Assembly (NCBI GenBank): GCA_902491625.1 | Contig: CABUIO010000009.1 | Location: 1 to 64,000, forward strand | Length of the DNA stretch: 64,000 nt | Direction of reading: 5' to 3' | Source: an uncultured Porphyromonadaceae bacterium | GTDB taxonomy: Bacteria; Bacteroidota; Bacteroidia; Bacteroidales; Muribaculaceae | Part shown: one piece after another, positions 51,872 through 61,102 of the stretch | Layout of the letters: every line of letters starts with the position of its first letter | How positions within the stretch are numbered: the first letter of the stretch is position 1 | Notes under the pieces: generated by a model | Told to the model about the DNA's origin: nothing | Database searches by the model: none | What the model saw: only the letters and a program-made list of their open reading frames with translations | Translations under genes and position numbers: made by a program

Positions 51872-52977
51872 TGAAGATCGTCGTCACAGGCACACGCGGC
51901 ATTCCCGACATCCAGGGAGGAGTCGAGACCCACTGCGAGGAACTATTTCCGCGCATAGCCGCACTGGGTCATGACGTCACCGTGATCCGACGTTCCTGCT
52001 ACGTCACCCCCGACAACCACCGCCGCGATTTTCGCGGAGTCAGACTGCTCGACATCTTCGCACCACGCCTCAAGAGCATCGAGGCGATAGTCCATACTTT
52101 CCTCGCCGTTGTCAAGGCGCGCACACTCAATCCCGACATACTCCACATCCACGCCATCGGGCCGTCTCTGATGGTGCCGTTCGCACGTCTGTTAGGGATG
52201 AAAGTAGTGATGACGCACCACGGGTTCGACTTCAACAGAGGCAAATGGGGACGCCTCGCAAAGACCATGCTGCGCACCGGAGAACGCTGGGGTGTGAAAC
52301 GCTCATCTGCCGTGATTGTCATCTCGCAGGAGATCGCCACACGCGCCGCCGAAGTCTACGGACGCCGCGACACCGCGCTCATTTACAACGGCGTGACACC
52401 TCCGCCCGCCACCACAGCCACCGACTACATCGAAAGTCTCGGCCTCGCTCCTCAACGCTACGTCGTTGCCGTCGGACGCTTCGTGCCGGAGAAATGCTTC
52501 GACATGCTCATAGAGGCCTTCGACCGCTCCGGACTCGCCACAGAAGGCTATAAACTTGCCATCGCGGGCGACGCCGACCATCCCGACGCCTTTTCGCAGG
52601 ACCTCAAGCAACTTGCCGCAGCGCACTCCGACAAAGTGGTGCTCACAGGCTTCATCCGTGGAGAGAAACTCAACCAGTTGCTCACCAATGCCGCCCTTTT
52701 TTGCCTCCCCTCCACCCACGAGGGACTTCCCATTTCACTCCTTGAGGCCATGAGCCATTGCCTCGACGTGCTCGTGAGCGACATACCGGCAAATCTGATA
52801 GCCGAGATCGACCACAAGGGCGACACCTTTCCCTGCGGCGACAGAGAAGCCCTCGCCAAAGCGCTGCGCCGCAAACTCTCCGGCAAGACACCTCAGCGCC
52901 GCGACTACGACCTCAGCGCATACAATTGGGACCACATCGCCCAGCTCACCCTTCAGGTCTACTCCTCGCTCCTCTGA
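51871..52977 (+). CDS. Glycosyltransferase family 4
   Basis: The 368-residue GT-B protein opens KIVVTGTRGIPDIQGGVETH with the glycine-rich donor loop, has ILHIHAIGPSLMVPFARLLG and VVMTHHGFDFNRG, and in the C-terminal half CLPSTHEGLPISLLEAMSH with the EGLPISLLE form of the E-x7-E motif. It is coupled to the radical SAM gene by overlap. The downstream gap (52978-53151) contains the promoter of the acyltransferase and a small GTCCG/CGGAC hairpin. Confidence 0.87.
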   Translation: MKIVVTGTRGIPDIQGGVETHCEELFPRIAALGHDVTVIRRSCYVTPDNHRRDFRGVRLLDIFAPRLKSIEAIVHTFLAVVKARTLNPDILHIHAIGPSLMVPFARLLGMKVVMTHHGFDFNRGKWGRLAKTMLRTGERWGVKRSSAVIVISQEIATRAAEVYGRRDTALIYNGVTPPPATTATDYIESLGLAPQRYVVAVGRFVPEKCFDMLIEAFDRSGLATEGYKLAIAGDADHPDAFSQDLKQLAAAHSDKVVLTGFIRGEKLNQLLTNAALFCLPSTHEGLPISLLEAMSHCLDVLVSDIPANLIAEIDHKGDTFPCGDREALAKALRRKLSGKTPQRRDYDLSAYNWDHIAQLTLQVYSSLL

Positions 52978-53043
52978 ATCCACCACACATAACTCTTATT
53001 GGAATACATCCATGACGATATCCCGGGCGTTGGGGAAGATTGA

Positions 53044-53075
53044 TTTGCGGCTATTGGAAATAATCGTTAAATTTG
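53044..53075 (+). promoter_or_regulatory. Promoter of the GlsB-like gene
   Basis: TTTG (53044-53047) and TAAATTTG (53068-53075) are 20 bases apart, 76 bases before the start. Confidence 0.7.
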
Positions 53076-53151
53076 CGACTTAATAGCGACTTATTGGAGC
53101 CGAAGGCTGTCCGTTCGGCGGACGGCGAGGCTAATTCGTAACAAGCCGATT

Positions 53152-54081
53152 ATGCAGGATATTATAGAGCGCATAGACCGCGATCTGCTGAAAGCCGAAC
53201 TCACCGAGGAGCGGCGTCTGCGCCATACTAATAAAGGAGATAACGACATATATGTGGTCGATGCGGCGTCGTGTCCCAACACGATGCGCGAGATCGGGCG
53301 CCTCCGCGAGATCGCGTTCCGCGATGCCGGAGGAGGCACCGGCAAGGACTGCGACATTGATTTCTACGACACGATGGAGCCGCCGTGCCGCCAGCTTCTT
53401 GTCTGGGATCCGCAGCACGAGGAAATCATCGGAGGCTACCGCTTCATCATGGGCAGCGACATACGCCTTGACGAGAGGCAGTGTCCGCGCATCGCGACCT
53501 CGCACATGTTCCGGTTCTCGCAGAAGTTCATAGACGATTATCTGCCTCAGACCATGGAGCTTGGCCGCTCGTTCGTAGCGCTTGGCTATCAGTCGAGCAA
53601 GGCCGGAACAAAGGCTCTCTATGCACTCGACAACCTTTGGGACGGACTCGGCGCCCTCACGGTGATAAATCCGGAGATCAAATATCTATTCGGCAAGGTG
53701 ACGATGTATCCGGGCTACAGCCGCGAGTGTCGCGACATGCTTCTCTATTTCCTCCACAAGCATTTTCCTGACCATGACAATCTTGTGAGTCCATACGAGC
53801 CTCTGCAGCGCACCACGCCGGAGGAGGAGCTGCGGGAGATCTTCAGCAGTGACGATTTCCACGAAGACTACAAGATTCTCCACCATCAGATACGCAGCCA
53901 CGGCTGCAACATTCCCCCTCTTGTCAACGCCTATATGTCGCTGTCGCCGACGATGAAGATGTTCGGCACGGCGATCAACGACGAATTCGGCGATGTCGAG
54001 GAGAGCGGCATCATGATCACGCTCTCCGAGATCTTCGAAGACAAGAAGAGCCGCCATATCGGCACGTACAACGGCAAGTGA
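53152..54081 (+). CDS. glsB: GlsB-like acyl-ACP:glycine (ornithine) N-acyltransferase
   Basis: The 309-residue protein fits the COG3176-type N-acyltransferases whose Bacteroides member GlsB makes the first step of glycine lipids. The N-terminal part has REIGRLREIAFRDAGGGTGK and IDFYDTMEPPCRQLLVWDP, then IIGGYRFIMGSDI and the ELGRSFVALGYQSSKAG block. In Bacteroides, glsA, a PlsC-like O-acyltransferase, is adjacent. Here it is absent and a Wzi-like gene follows. The aminolipid head group cannot be told from sequence. Confidence 0.75.
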   Translation: MQDIIERIDRDLLKAELTEERRLRHTNKGDNDIYVVDAASCPNTMREIGRLREIAFRDAGGGTGKDCDIDFYDTMEPPCRQLLVWDPQHEEIIGGYRFIMGSDIRLDERQCPRIATSHMFRFSQKFIDDYLPQTMELGRSFVALGYQSSKAGTKALYALDNLWDGLGALTVINPEIKYLFGKVTMYPGYSRECRDMLLYFLHKHFPDHDNLVSPYEPLQRTTPEEELREIFSSDDFHEDYKILHHQIRSHGCNIPPLVNAYMSLSPTMKMFGTAINDEFGDVEESGIMITLSEIFEDKKSRHIGTYNGK

Positions 54082-54162
54082 CAGCAAAATGCGCAACGGA
54101 CTGACAAACATTACCTTCCCGGACATTGTTATAACTGCCGTAAACTATAGACATTGAATGTC

Positions 54163-55821
54163 ATGACTTCTCTACTGAAATCCTCTCTTCCAATCCTCGC
54201 TCTCTCGCTGTTCACGACGTCCGCACTTGCCGGTGCGTCGCAGGGAGAACAGGCGAAAGACTCAGTGGAACAGTCTCTCGAAGTGCTTGCGCTTGCGCGG
54301 GAGATGGCTTCCGATTCGCTTTGCATCGACTGTTCGGTGCAGATGCCCTGGAGCAACGAGTCGCGGCCTTTCGCCGTCTACGGCGCGGCAGCTCGCGTCA
54401 ACCTCTCGACCTCGGGGAATTTCGCACCTTATTATGTGGTGTCCAACCGCTACGGAATCACCACTCAGGCCGACGGAGTGCAGGCGCGTGCCTTCATCTA
54501 CCGTCCGCTGTATACCGAGACACGCTTCAGCTACGGCTTCGGCGCCGATGTGATCGGAGGATGGACGAAGGGTACCGACTACGCACGCTACACCACAGGC
54601 GAGGGCTGGGGCTACCGCAATCTGCATCAGCCGGCATTCTGGATTCAGGATCTTTACGGCGAGGTGAAATACCGCGGCGTGTTCCTCACCGCAGGACTCA
54701 AGGAGAACAACCGCGGCATCTTCGACAACGACCTCAACTCGGGCGACATCGTGATGAGCAACAATGCGCGTCCGGTGCCTCAGATCCGCGTGGGCTTCAT
54801 CGACTTCCAGAACATTCCGCTCACGCAGGGATGGGTGCAGATCCAGGGCGAGGTCGCCTATGGGAAGTTTCTTGACAGCGACTGGCTGCGCGACCACTAC
54901 AACCGGTACAATTCCTTCATCACCACAGGCAGCTACATGCAGTATTCGCGCCTTTATCTGCGCTCCAACCCCGACAAGCCTTTCTCTGTCACTGTCGGAA
55001 TGCAGCATGCCACTCAGTTCGGCGGCAAATGGGAGATCCGGGAAAAGGGGGAGCTTGTAGCCACCCACGATGACAAGCTGAAATTCAAGGACTGGTTCAA
55101 CGCCTTCCTGCCGTGGAAAGGGAGCAGCAAGGACGGCTATTATTCAGGCAACCATTTAGGTTCCTGGGACGTCAAGGCGCGCTACAGATTTCACGACGGA
55201 TCGGAGCTGACGGCCTACGCGCAGCTGCCCTGGGAGGACGGCTCCGGCATCGGCAAGCTCAACGGATTCGACGGTGTCTGGGGACTGCACTACCGTCTGC
55301 CGCAATACACTCAGTGGCTACGCAACGTCGTGGCCGAATACATCGACTTCACCAACCAGAGCGGCCCGATGCACTGGGCTCCCGGCGACTTCCCCGGTAC
55401 GGAGATTCCCGGCGAGGCCACCGGTGCGGACGACTACTACAACAACTACATGTACAACGGCTGGGCCAACTACGGCATGGCCATGGGCTCACCTTTCATC
55501 AAGTCGCCGATCTACAACACTGACGGCTACATGCGCTTCACCGACAACCGCGTGCGCGGATTCCACATCGGAGCCGACGGCGCCGTCAACGCCAATCTCG
55601 ACTGGCGCGTGCTCTTGAGCTACCGAACTTCGTGGGGCACGCCGTTCGTGCCCCGGCTCGATAAGCTCCACGACACCTCGATGCTCGCGGAGTGTCGCTG
55701 GCGTCTGCCCCGCAATCCGCATTTCTCCATCCTCGGAGCACTCGCCTTCGACGCCGGCAAGCTCTACGGCAACAATTTCGGCGGCTACGTCACACTGCGC
55801 TATATCGGCCTGATTTTATAA
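54163..55821 (+). CDS. Wzi-family capsule assembly outer-membrane protein
   Basis: The 552-residue protein has a signal peptide (SLLKSSLPILALSLFTTSALA) and a large beta-barrel rich in aromatic strands (TRFSYGFGADVIGGW, YLRSNPDKPFSVTVGMQHA), ending in a terminal strand YVTLRYIGLIL. Wzi holds capsule at the outer membrane. A longer frame begins with TTG at 54154; the ATG at 54163 begins the signal peptide directly. It lies five bases before a small lipoprotein gene. Confidence 0.82.
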   Translation: MTSLLKSSLPILALSLFTTSALAGASQGEQAKDSVEQSLEVLALAREMASDSLCIDCSVQMPWSNESRPFAVYGAAARVNLSTSGNFAPYYVVSNRYGITTQADGVQARAFIYRPLYTETRFSYGFGADVIGGWTKGTDYARYTTGEGWGYRNLHQPAFWIQDLYGEVKYRGVFLTAGLKENNRGIFDNDLNSGDIVMSNNARPVPQIRVGFIDFQNIPLTQGWVQIQGEVAYGKFLDSDWLRDHYNRYNSFITTGSYMQYSRLYLRSNPDKPFSVTVGMQHATQFGGKWEIREKGELVATHDDKLKFKDWFNAFLPWKGSSKDGYYSGNHLGSWDVKARYRFHDGSELTAYAQLPWEDGSGIGKLNGFDGVWGLHYRLPQYTQWLRNVVAEYIDFTNQSGPMHWAPGDFPGTEIPGEATGADDYYNNYMYNGWANYGMAMGSPFIKSPIYNTDGYMRFTDNRVRGFHIGADGAVNANLDWRVLLSYRTSWGTPFVPRLDKLHDTSMLAECRWRLPRNPHFSILGALAFDAGKLYGNNFGGYVTLRYIGLIL

Positions 55822-55825
55822 AGCT

Positions 55826-56281
55826 ATGAAACGTATTACAAAAGCTCTCACCATCTTTGCGGCACTGACGGCGATCGTCTGTCTCAGCGCGTGCACCCGC
55901 AACAACGGCAACATAGGCAAACAGTTCGGCCAGTGGAAAGTAACGCACATTACCGTCGACGGCCAAACCGACGCAAACTATCACGGCAACATGTTCTGGT
56001 CGTTCCAGAATTCGACCGTAGAGATGAAATACGTGGAGGACAACCACGAAACCCGGAACACTTTCGGCAACTACCGCATAGACGACAACACTCTGTTTAT
56101 CACATTCCCTGACGCCTCGCGTCCCCCTCTGCCGGGACTCGGACTGAAGGCCGAGGGAGAGAATGCCATCCAGATCGTGCGCCTCACCGGCAGCGAGATG
56201 ACCCTCGCCTACGACACGTCGCCCGGCGACCCCGACAACGGCACCGCCGCGACTGTAATCCTGCAGCTGAGGAAATGGTAG
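55826..56281 (+). CDS. Small lipoprotein, lipocalin-like
   Basis: The 151-residue protein has a lipoprotein signal ending in LSAC (C23). The mature part (FGQWKVTHITVDGQ, NMFWSFQNSTVEMKYVED, NTLFITFPD, TVILQLRKW) shows the strand pattern of lipocalin-like Bacteroidetes lipoproteins. No binding residue can be named. It is likely co-transcribed with the Wzi-like gene and precedes the nonulosonate cluster. Confidence 0.7.
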   Translation: MKRITKALTIFAALTAIVCLSACTRNNGNIGKQFGQWKVTHITVDGQTDANYHGNMFWSFQNSTVEMKYVEDNHETRNTFGNYRIDDNTLFITFPDASRPPLPGLGLKAEGENAIQIVRLTGSEMTLAYDTSPGDPDNGTAATVILQLRKW

Positions 56282-56305
56282 TCCACGCGTTCAAAATATA
56301 AAGGA

Positions 56306-57283
56306 ATGAAGAATGTACTTGTCACCGGAGCCGACGGCTTCATAGGCTCCCACCTCACCGAGCTACTGCTCCGCGAAGGATACAACGTCAGAGCACTCAG
56401 CCAATACAACAGCTTCAATTACTGGGGCTGGCTGGAGGATGTCAGCCACACTAATCTGGAAATCGTGACCGGCGACGTGCGCGACCCGGACTTCTGCCGC
56501 CACATCTGCAAGGGTGTGGACACGGCGTTCCATCTCGCCGCGCTGATAGCGATCCCCTACTCCTACGTAGCGCCGGACTCCTACGTCGACACCAACATAA
56601 AAGGCACACTGAACATGTGTCAGGCCGCACGCGACGAGGGTCTTGAGCGCCTGCTCGTCACCTCGACTTCCGAAGTTTACGGCACCGCGAAATATGTTCC
56701 CATCGACGAAAAGCATCCGCGCCAGCCTCAGTCGCCATATTCCGCCACTAAGATCGGCGCTGACGCAATCGCGATGAGTTTCCACAACGCGTTCTCGCTG
56801 CCGGTCAGCATCGTGCGCCCCTTCAACACCTACGGTCCGCGCCAGTCCGCACGCGCCATCATCCCGACGATCATCACCCAGATCGCTTCGGGCGCACGTG
56901 AGATCAAGGTCGGCGACCTCACCCCGACACGCGACTTCAACTATGTCGAGGACACCGCCCGCGGCTTCCTTGCCATAGCGCGATCAGAGGACACTGTAGG
57001 CCGCGAAGTCAACATAGCCACAGCCACAGAGGTGAGCATGCAACAGACCCTCGACACCATCGCCCGCATCATGGGTGCCGATGTGACGTGGCAGCGCGAT
57101 CCCGAGCGCTGCCGTCCTGCCAAGAGCGAGGTGTTCCGCCTCTGCGGCGACAACACACTCATAAAGACGCTCACGCCGTGGCGTCCGCAGGTCAGTCTTG
57201 AGGAAGGTCTGCGCCGCACCGTGGAATGGTTCTCCAACCCCGAAAATCTAAGTAAATACAAAGCCAATATATACAACCGATGA
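56306..57283 (+). CDS. legB: NAD-dependent sugar nucleotide 4,6-dehydratase (LegB-like)
   Basis: The 325-residue short-chain dehydrogenase has the GADGFIGSHLTELL Rossmann start, the TSTSEVYGTAKYVPIDE catalytic region and YSATKIGAD with the Y-x3-K pair. The opening VRALSQYNSFNYWGWLEDV is a strong LegB signature. LegB makes 4-keto-6-deoxy sugars for legionaminic acid and related sugars. The partners expected for that route (LegC aminotransferase, LegH acetyltransferase) are not in the window. It overlaps the ATP-grasp gene by four bases. Confidence 0.8.
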   Translation: MKNVLVTGADGFIGSHLTELLLREGYNVRALSQYNSFNYWGWLEDVSHTNLEIVTGDVRDPDFCRHICKGVDTAFHLAALIAIPYSYVAPDSYVDTNIKGTLNMCQAARDEGLERLLVTSTSEVYGTAKYVPIDEKHPRQPQSPYSATKIGADAIAMSFHNAFSLPVSIVRPFNTYGPRQSARAIIPTIITQIASGAREIKVGDLTPTRDFNYVEDTARGFLAIARSEDTVGREVNIATATEVSMQQTLDTIARIMGADVTWQRDPERCRPAKSEVFRLCGDNTLIKTLTPWRPQVSLEEGLRRTVEWFSNPENLSKYKANIYNR

Positions 57284-58248
57284 AAGACAAGATTACCGTG
57301 CTTATGCTTGGCGGCGCACGCCGTGTGTCGATGGCCGAACAGCTCCGCGAGAGCGGGCGCCGGGCAGGACTTGACATCGAGATCATAAGTTATGAGCTTC
57401 TGAGCCAGGTGCCTATCGCCACAGTCGCAAAAGTTTTGGTCGGCCTCAAATGGTCCGATCCGGCAGTAGTGGACGACATTGTGGCGCTCGCCCGCGATAA
57501 TTCGGTCAACATCATCCTTCCGTTTGTCGACGGCGCAATCGAGATAGCCGCACGCTGCCGCGAAGCTCTGCCGGATGTATTCATTCCGGTAAGCGATCCG
57601 GAAGTATCGGCCAACATGTTCGACAAGGTACTGGCCGCCAAGGCCTTCCGCGAGGCCGAGCTTCCGATTCCGCAGACCTACAACGTCGTGACCGCGCAGC
57701 TTCCCGCCATCGCCAAACCGCGCCGCGGATCCGCTTCGAGAGGCATCAAGGTGTTCTACAACATGGACGATCTGATGCACCTCGACAATATCGGTGACTA
57801 TATCCTGCAGGAGTACATCGAAAACCGCGAGGAATACACCGTCGACTGCTACGTCAGTGCCAAAGGTGAGATTCTCTGTACCGTGCCACGACGACGTATC
57901 GAGGTGATGGGCGGCGAGGTCACACGCACGTGCACCTGCCGCCTCGAAGTACTCATGCGGGCGAGCCGCGACGTCATCAAGGCCTTCAATCTGCGCGGCC
58001 CCGTGACAGTGCAGTTCCTTCACGACCTCGATTCCGACCGTTTCCTGCTGATGGAGGTCAATCCGCGTCTGGGAGGCGGCGTAATCTGCTCGATCTGCGC
58101 CGGAGCGCCTATCACGGACTACATCATCGCCGAAGCACTCGGACGCGACCTGAAGCCCTGCGACGACTGGAAAGACAACACGCTGATGGCACGCTACTGG
58201 AACGAAGTGATCTTCCCGGACGGCAAAAACATCTCGACCGATGACTGA
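57280..58248 (+). CDS. ATP-grasp ligase inside the nonulosonate cluster
   Basis: The 322-residue protein has an N-terminal preATP-grasp domain (VLMLGGARRVSMAEQLRESG) and an ATP-grasp fold with AIAKPRRGSASRGIKVF as the glycine-rich ATP loop and FLLMEVNPRLGGGV as the metal-binding block (E, N). It resembles short carbamoyl-phosphate-synthase-type ligases seen in some surface-sugar clusters. Substrates are unknown. It may activate an acid or amino acid for attachment to the sugar or may carboxylate it. It overlaps legB before and neuB after (eight bases). Confidence 0.8.
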   Translation: MKDKITVLMLGGARRVSMAEQLRESGRRAGLDIEIISYELLSQVPIATVAKVLVGLKWSDPAVVDDIVALARDNSVNIILPFVDGAIEIAARCREALPDVFIPVSDPEVSANMFDKVLAAKAFREAELPIPQTYNVVTAQLPAIAKPRRGSASRGIKVFYNMDDLMHLDNIGDYILQEYIENREEYTVDCYVSAKGEILCTVPRRRIEVMGGEVTRTCTCRLEVLMRASRDVIKAFNLRGPVTVQFLHDLDSDRFLLMEVNPRLGGGVICSICAGAPITDYIIAEALGRDLKPCDDWKDNTLMARYWNEVIFPDGKNISTDD

Positions 58249-59275
58249 CCGCCATACAATCATAATAGCCGAGGCCGGAGTCAACCACAACGGCTCCCTT
58301 GACCGCGCACGCGAGATGGTGCGCGTTGCCAAGGCGGCGGGTGTGGACTACGTGAAATTCCAGACCGCCGTACCCGAGAAAGTCATCAGCTCCATCGCTC
58401 CCAAGGCCGAATATCAAAAGGAGACCGACGGCGAAGGACGCAGCCAGCTCGACATGTGCCGCGCCATCCATCTGCCTCTCTCCGACTATGCCGGTCTGCG
58501 CCTCCTATGCGAGGAGGAGGGCGTGGGCTTCATGAGCACACCCTTCGACCTCGAATCGCTCGATCTGCTCGGCACGATGAATCCCGACTACATGAAGGTG
58601 CCTTCGGGTGAAATCACCAATCTGCCGTATCTCAGAGGTGTGGCGGCACTTGGCATTCCGGTCATAATCTCCACCGGCATGGCCACGATTCCCGAAATCG
58701 TCGACGCCGTGGAGATCCTCACAGGGGACAGCGAACGCTATCCCTCCTCCTCGCGCCTGACCCGCGACGACATCATCGTGCTGCACTGCAATACCGAATA
58801 CCCCACGCCTATGGCCGACGTCAACCTTCGCGCTATGGAGGAGATCCGCAAAGCGACAGGATGCCGCGTGGGCTACAGCGACCACACTCAGGGCATAGAG
58901 GTGCCGATTGCCGCCGTGGCTCTCGGAGCGTCGGTCATCGAGAAACATTTTACTCTCGACCGCAACCTCCCGGGTCCGGATCACAAGGCTTCGCTCGAAC
59001 CCGACGAATTAGCCCTGATGGTCAAGTCGATACGCAATGTTGAGCAAGCCCTTGGCTCGCCACACAAGCGCGTCACTGAAAGCGAGCGCAAGAACATGGT
59101 CGTGGCGCGGAAAAGTATCGTCGCAGCACGCGACATCAAGGCCGGAGAGATTTTTACCGCCGACAACATCACCGTGAAACGTCCCGGCAACGGCATCTCT
59201 CCGATGCGCTGGAATGAAGTGATCGGACAGCGTGCCTCGCGCGACTTCCCTTACGACGCCCTTATTGAGCTATGA
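58241..59275 (+). CDS. neuB: N-acylneuraminate (nonulosonate) synthase
   Basis: NeuB condenses an amino hexose with phosphoenolpyruvate to give sialic or legionaminic-type nine-carbon acids. The 344-residue protein has the TIM barrel with AEAGVNHNGSLDRAREMVRV, YVKFQTAVPE and PDYMKVPSGEITN, and a C-terminal SAF antifreeze-like domain (RKSIVAARDIKAGEIFTADN). Neu5Ac and legionaminate synthases share these motifs, so the acceptor sugar is not decided. It overlaps the genes on both sides. Confidence 0.9.
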   Translation: MTDRHTIIIAEAGVNHNGSLDRAREMVRVAKAAGVDYVKFQTAVPEKVISSIAPKAEYQKETDGEGRSQLDMCRAIHLPLSDYAGLRLLCEEEGVGFMSTPFDLESLDLLGTMNPDYMKVPSGEITNLPYLRGVAALGIPVIISTGMATIPEIVDAVEILTGDSERYPSSSRLTRDDIIVLHCNTEYPTPMADVNLRAMEEIRKATGCRVGYSDHTQGIEVPIAAVALGASVIEKHFTLDRNLPGPDHKASLEPDELALMVKSIRNVEQALGSPHKRVTESERKNMVVARKSIVAARDIKAGEIFTADNITVKRPGNGISPMRWNEVIGQRASRDFPYDALIEL

Positions 59276-60414
59276 CACCGCTGCATCTCGCCGTCATCAC
59301 CACCACCCGCGCCGACTGGGGACTCCTCTCGCCGATCGCGCGGGAACTCTCCCGCCGAGGGGTAAAAATCTCGGTGATCGCGGCCAACATGCACTTCATA
59401 AAGGATTTAGGCGACACATATCGCGAAATAGAGGCCGACGGTTTCGCCATCGCATGGCGGATCAATCCGGCATCATCAGCGGCTCTCACTGCCGCCGCGA
59501 CACTCGCAGGAACGGCCGAGGCAATCGAATCACTTCGTCCCGACGGAGCCATTATCTTAGGCGACCGCTACGAAGCCCTCGCCGCAGCACAAGGCTGTGT
59601 ACTAAGCCGTTGTCCAATTGTGCACATAGCCGGAGGCGCCATTTCGGAAGGCGCGTTCGACGATTCTTTCCGCCACGCCATCACGAAACTCTCGCACCTC
59701 CACCTCGTAGAGACCGAGGAATACCGCCGCCGTGTCATCCAGCTCGGCGAGGAGCCACAGCACGTGGTCACGACCGGCGCCATCGGACTCCACAACATAC
59801 TCTCCACGCCCCCCCTTTCACTCGCGGAACTGGAGGCCTCGCTCAGCTTCCAACTTGGCGACAACTGTCTGTTAGTCACCATGCATCCGGCCACACTCTC
59901 ACCTCTTCCGCCTGAACGTCAGCTAAAAGCGCTCCTCGACGCCCTCGACAGCGACGCCGCGGACTGCAACCTCATCATCACTTATCCCAACAACGACAGC
60001 GACCCCGAGCCGCTGATCGCCATGATCAAAGAGTTCGCCGCGGGGCAGCCGCAACGCGTCCTCGCCATCCCCTCTCTTGGTATGCGCCGCTACGTCAGCG
60101 CGTTGCGCCTCGTGAAAGCCGTCGTCGGCAACTCCTCCAGCGGCATAGTGGAGGCACCCTCTGCAGGCATCCCGACACTCGACATCGGAATCCGTCAGAA
60201 AGGACGCACCGCCGCACCATCGGTGGTGCATGTCGGCGACTCCTCCCGCGACATCGCCAAAGGGCTGCGCCGCGTCCTCTCCCCCGAGATGAGAAAATTG
60301 GCCGCCAAGAGGGAGAATCCATACTACCGTCCGGACACACTTAGCGTCATCTGCGACACCATCGAGGCGTTTCCGTTCCGTGTGGCCGCAGCCAAACATT
60401 TCCACGACCTATGA
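59272..60414 (+). CDS. neuC: UDP-GlcNAc 2-epimerase (hydrolysing), NeuC/LegG type
   Basis: The 380-residue GT-B-like enzyme makes the mannosamine precursor for NeuB. It has WGLLSPIARELSRRGVKISV, ILGDRYEALAAAQGCVLS, HIAGGAISEGAFDDSFRHA and GNSSSGIVEAPSAGIPTLDI, the usual hydrolysing 2-epimerase motifs. NeuC gives ManNAc from UDP-GlcNAc; LegG acts on the 2,4-diamino analogue. The motifs do not separate them. It is coupled to neuB by ATGA overlap. Confidence 0.87.
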   Translation: MTPLHLAVITTTRADWGLLSPIARELSRRGVKISVIAANMHFIKDLGDTYREIEADGFAIAWRINPASSAALTAAATLAGTAEAIESLRPDGAIILGDRYEALAAAQGCVLSRCPIVHIAGGAISEGAFDDSFRHAITKLSHLHLVETEEYRRRVIQLGEEPQHVVTTGAIGLHNILSTPPLSLAELEASLSFQLGDNCLLVTMHPATLSPLPPERQLKALLDALDSDAADCNLIITYPNNDSDPEPLIAMIKEFAAGQPQRVLAIPSLGMRRYVSALRLVKAVVGNSSSGIVEAPSAGIPTLDIGIRQKGRTAAPSVVHVGDSSRDIAKGLRRVLSPEMRKLAAKRENPYYRPDTLSVICDTIEAFPFRVAAAKHFHDL

Positions 60415-61097
60415 GCAAGATCCTATACTTCATACCCGCTCGCGGCGGCAGCAAAGGGATTCCCGGCAAGAACATCAAGCCTTTCGCCGGCAAACCGCTG
60501 ATTTGCCATTCGATAGACCAGGCGCGCGCTTTCGCCGCCGACGCCGACATCTGCCTCTCCACCGATTCCCCGGAGATCGCAGCCGTCGCTGAAAACTACG
60601 GCCTTGCAGTGCCCTTCCTGCGGCCGGCAGCGCTCGCCACCGACAGTGCCACGACGCAGGACGCCATCATCCACGCCCTCGACTTCTATCGCGACCGAGG
60701 CATCGACTATGACACGGTCGTGCTACTCCAGCCGACATCGCCGCTCCGCACCGTGGAGCAGATCGCCGGTGCAATGGAACTTTACCGCGACGGCATCGAC
60801 ATGGTCGTGAGCGTGCGAGAGGCCGCCACTAATCCCTACTACAACGCCTTCGAGACCGACAGCGAGGGCTACCTCCACATCAGCAAGGGGAACGGCCTGT
60901 ACACCCGGCGTCAGGACGCCCCGAAAGTGTGGGAATACAACGGCGCAATCTACGTCATCAGTTCCGCTTCGCTGCGCCGGATGCCGATGGGTCGATTCCC
61001 CCGCAGGGTCATGCTCCCGATGCCAGCGGAATCTTCCGTCGACCTCGACACCCCACTCGACTGGCTCACCGCAGAATCAATCCTCAAAAAATCATAA
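60411..61097 (+). CDS. neuA: CMP-nonulosonate cytidylyltransferase
   Basis: The 228-residue enzyme activates the nine-carbon acid as its CMP form. ILYFIPARGGSKGIPGKNIK is the NeuA nucleotide site, LICHSIDQARAFA and VVLLQPTSPLRTVEQIAGAM follow, and DLDTPLDWLTAE closes the protein. It is the last sugar gene of the overlapping row of legB, ATP-grasp, neuB, neuC and neuA. The gene for transfer of the sugar is not in this row. Confidence 0.92.
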   Translation: MSKILYFIPARGGSKGIPGKNIKPFAGKPLICHSIDQARAFAADADICLSTDSPEIAAVAENYGLAVPFLRPAALATDSATTQDAIIHALDFYRDRGIDYDTVVLLQPTSPLRTVEQIAGAMELYRDGIDMVVSVREAATNPYYNAFETDSEGYLHISKGNGLYTRRQDAPKVWEYNGAIYVISSASLRRMPMGRFPRRVMLPMPAESSVDLDTPLDWLTAESILKKS

Positions 61098-61102
61098 CTG
61101 TA

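Noticed and set aside
56941..58332. 463-codon open frame opposite legB and the ATP-grasp gene
   Set aside because: It spans two well-supported genes on the other strand and has no family resemblance.
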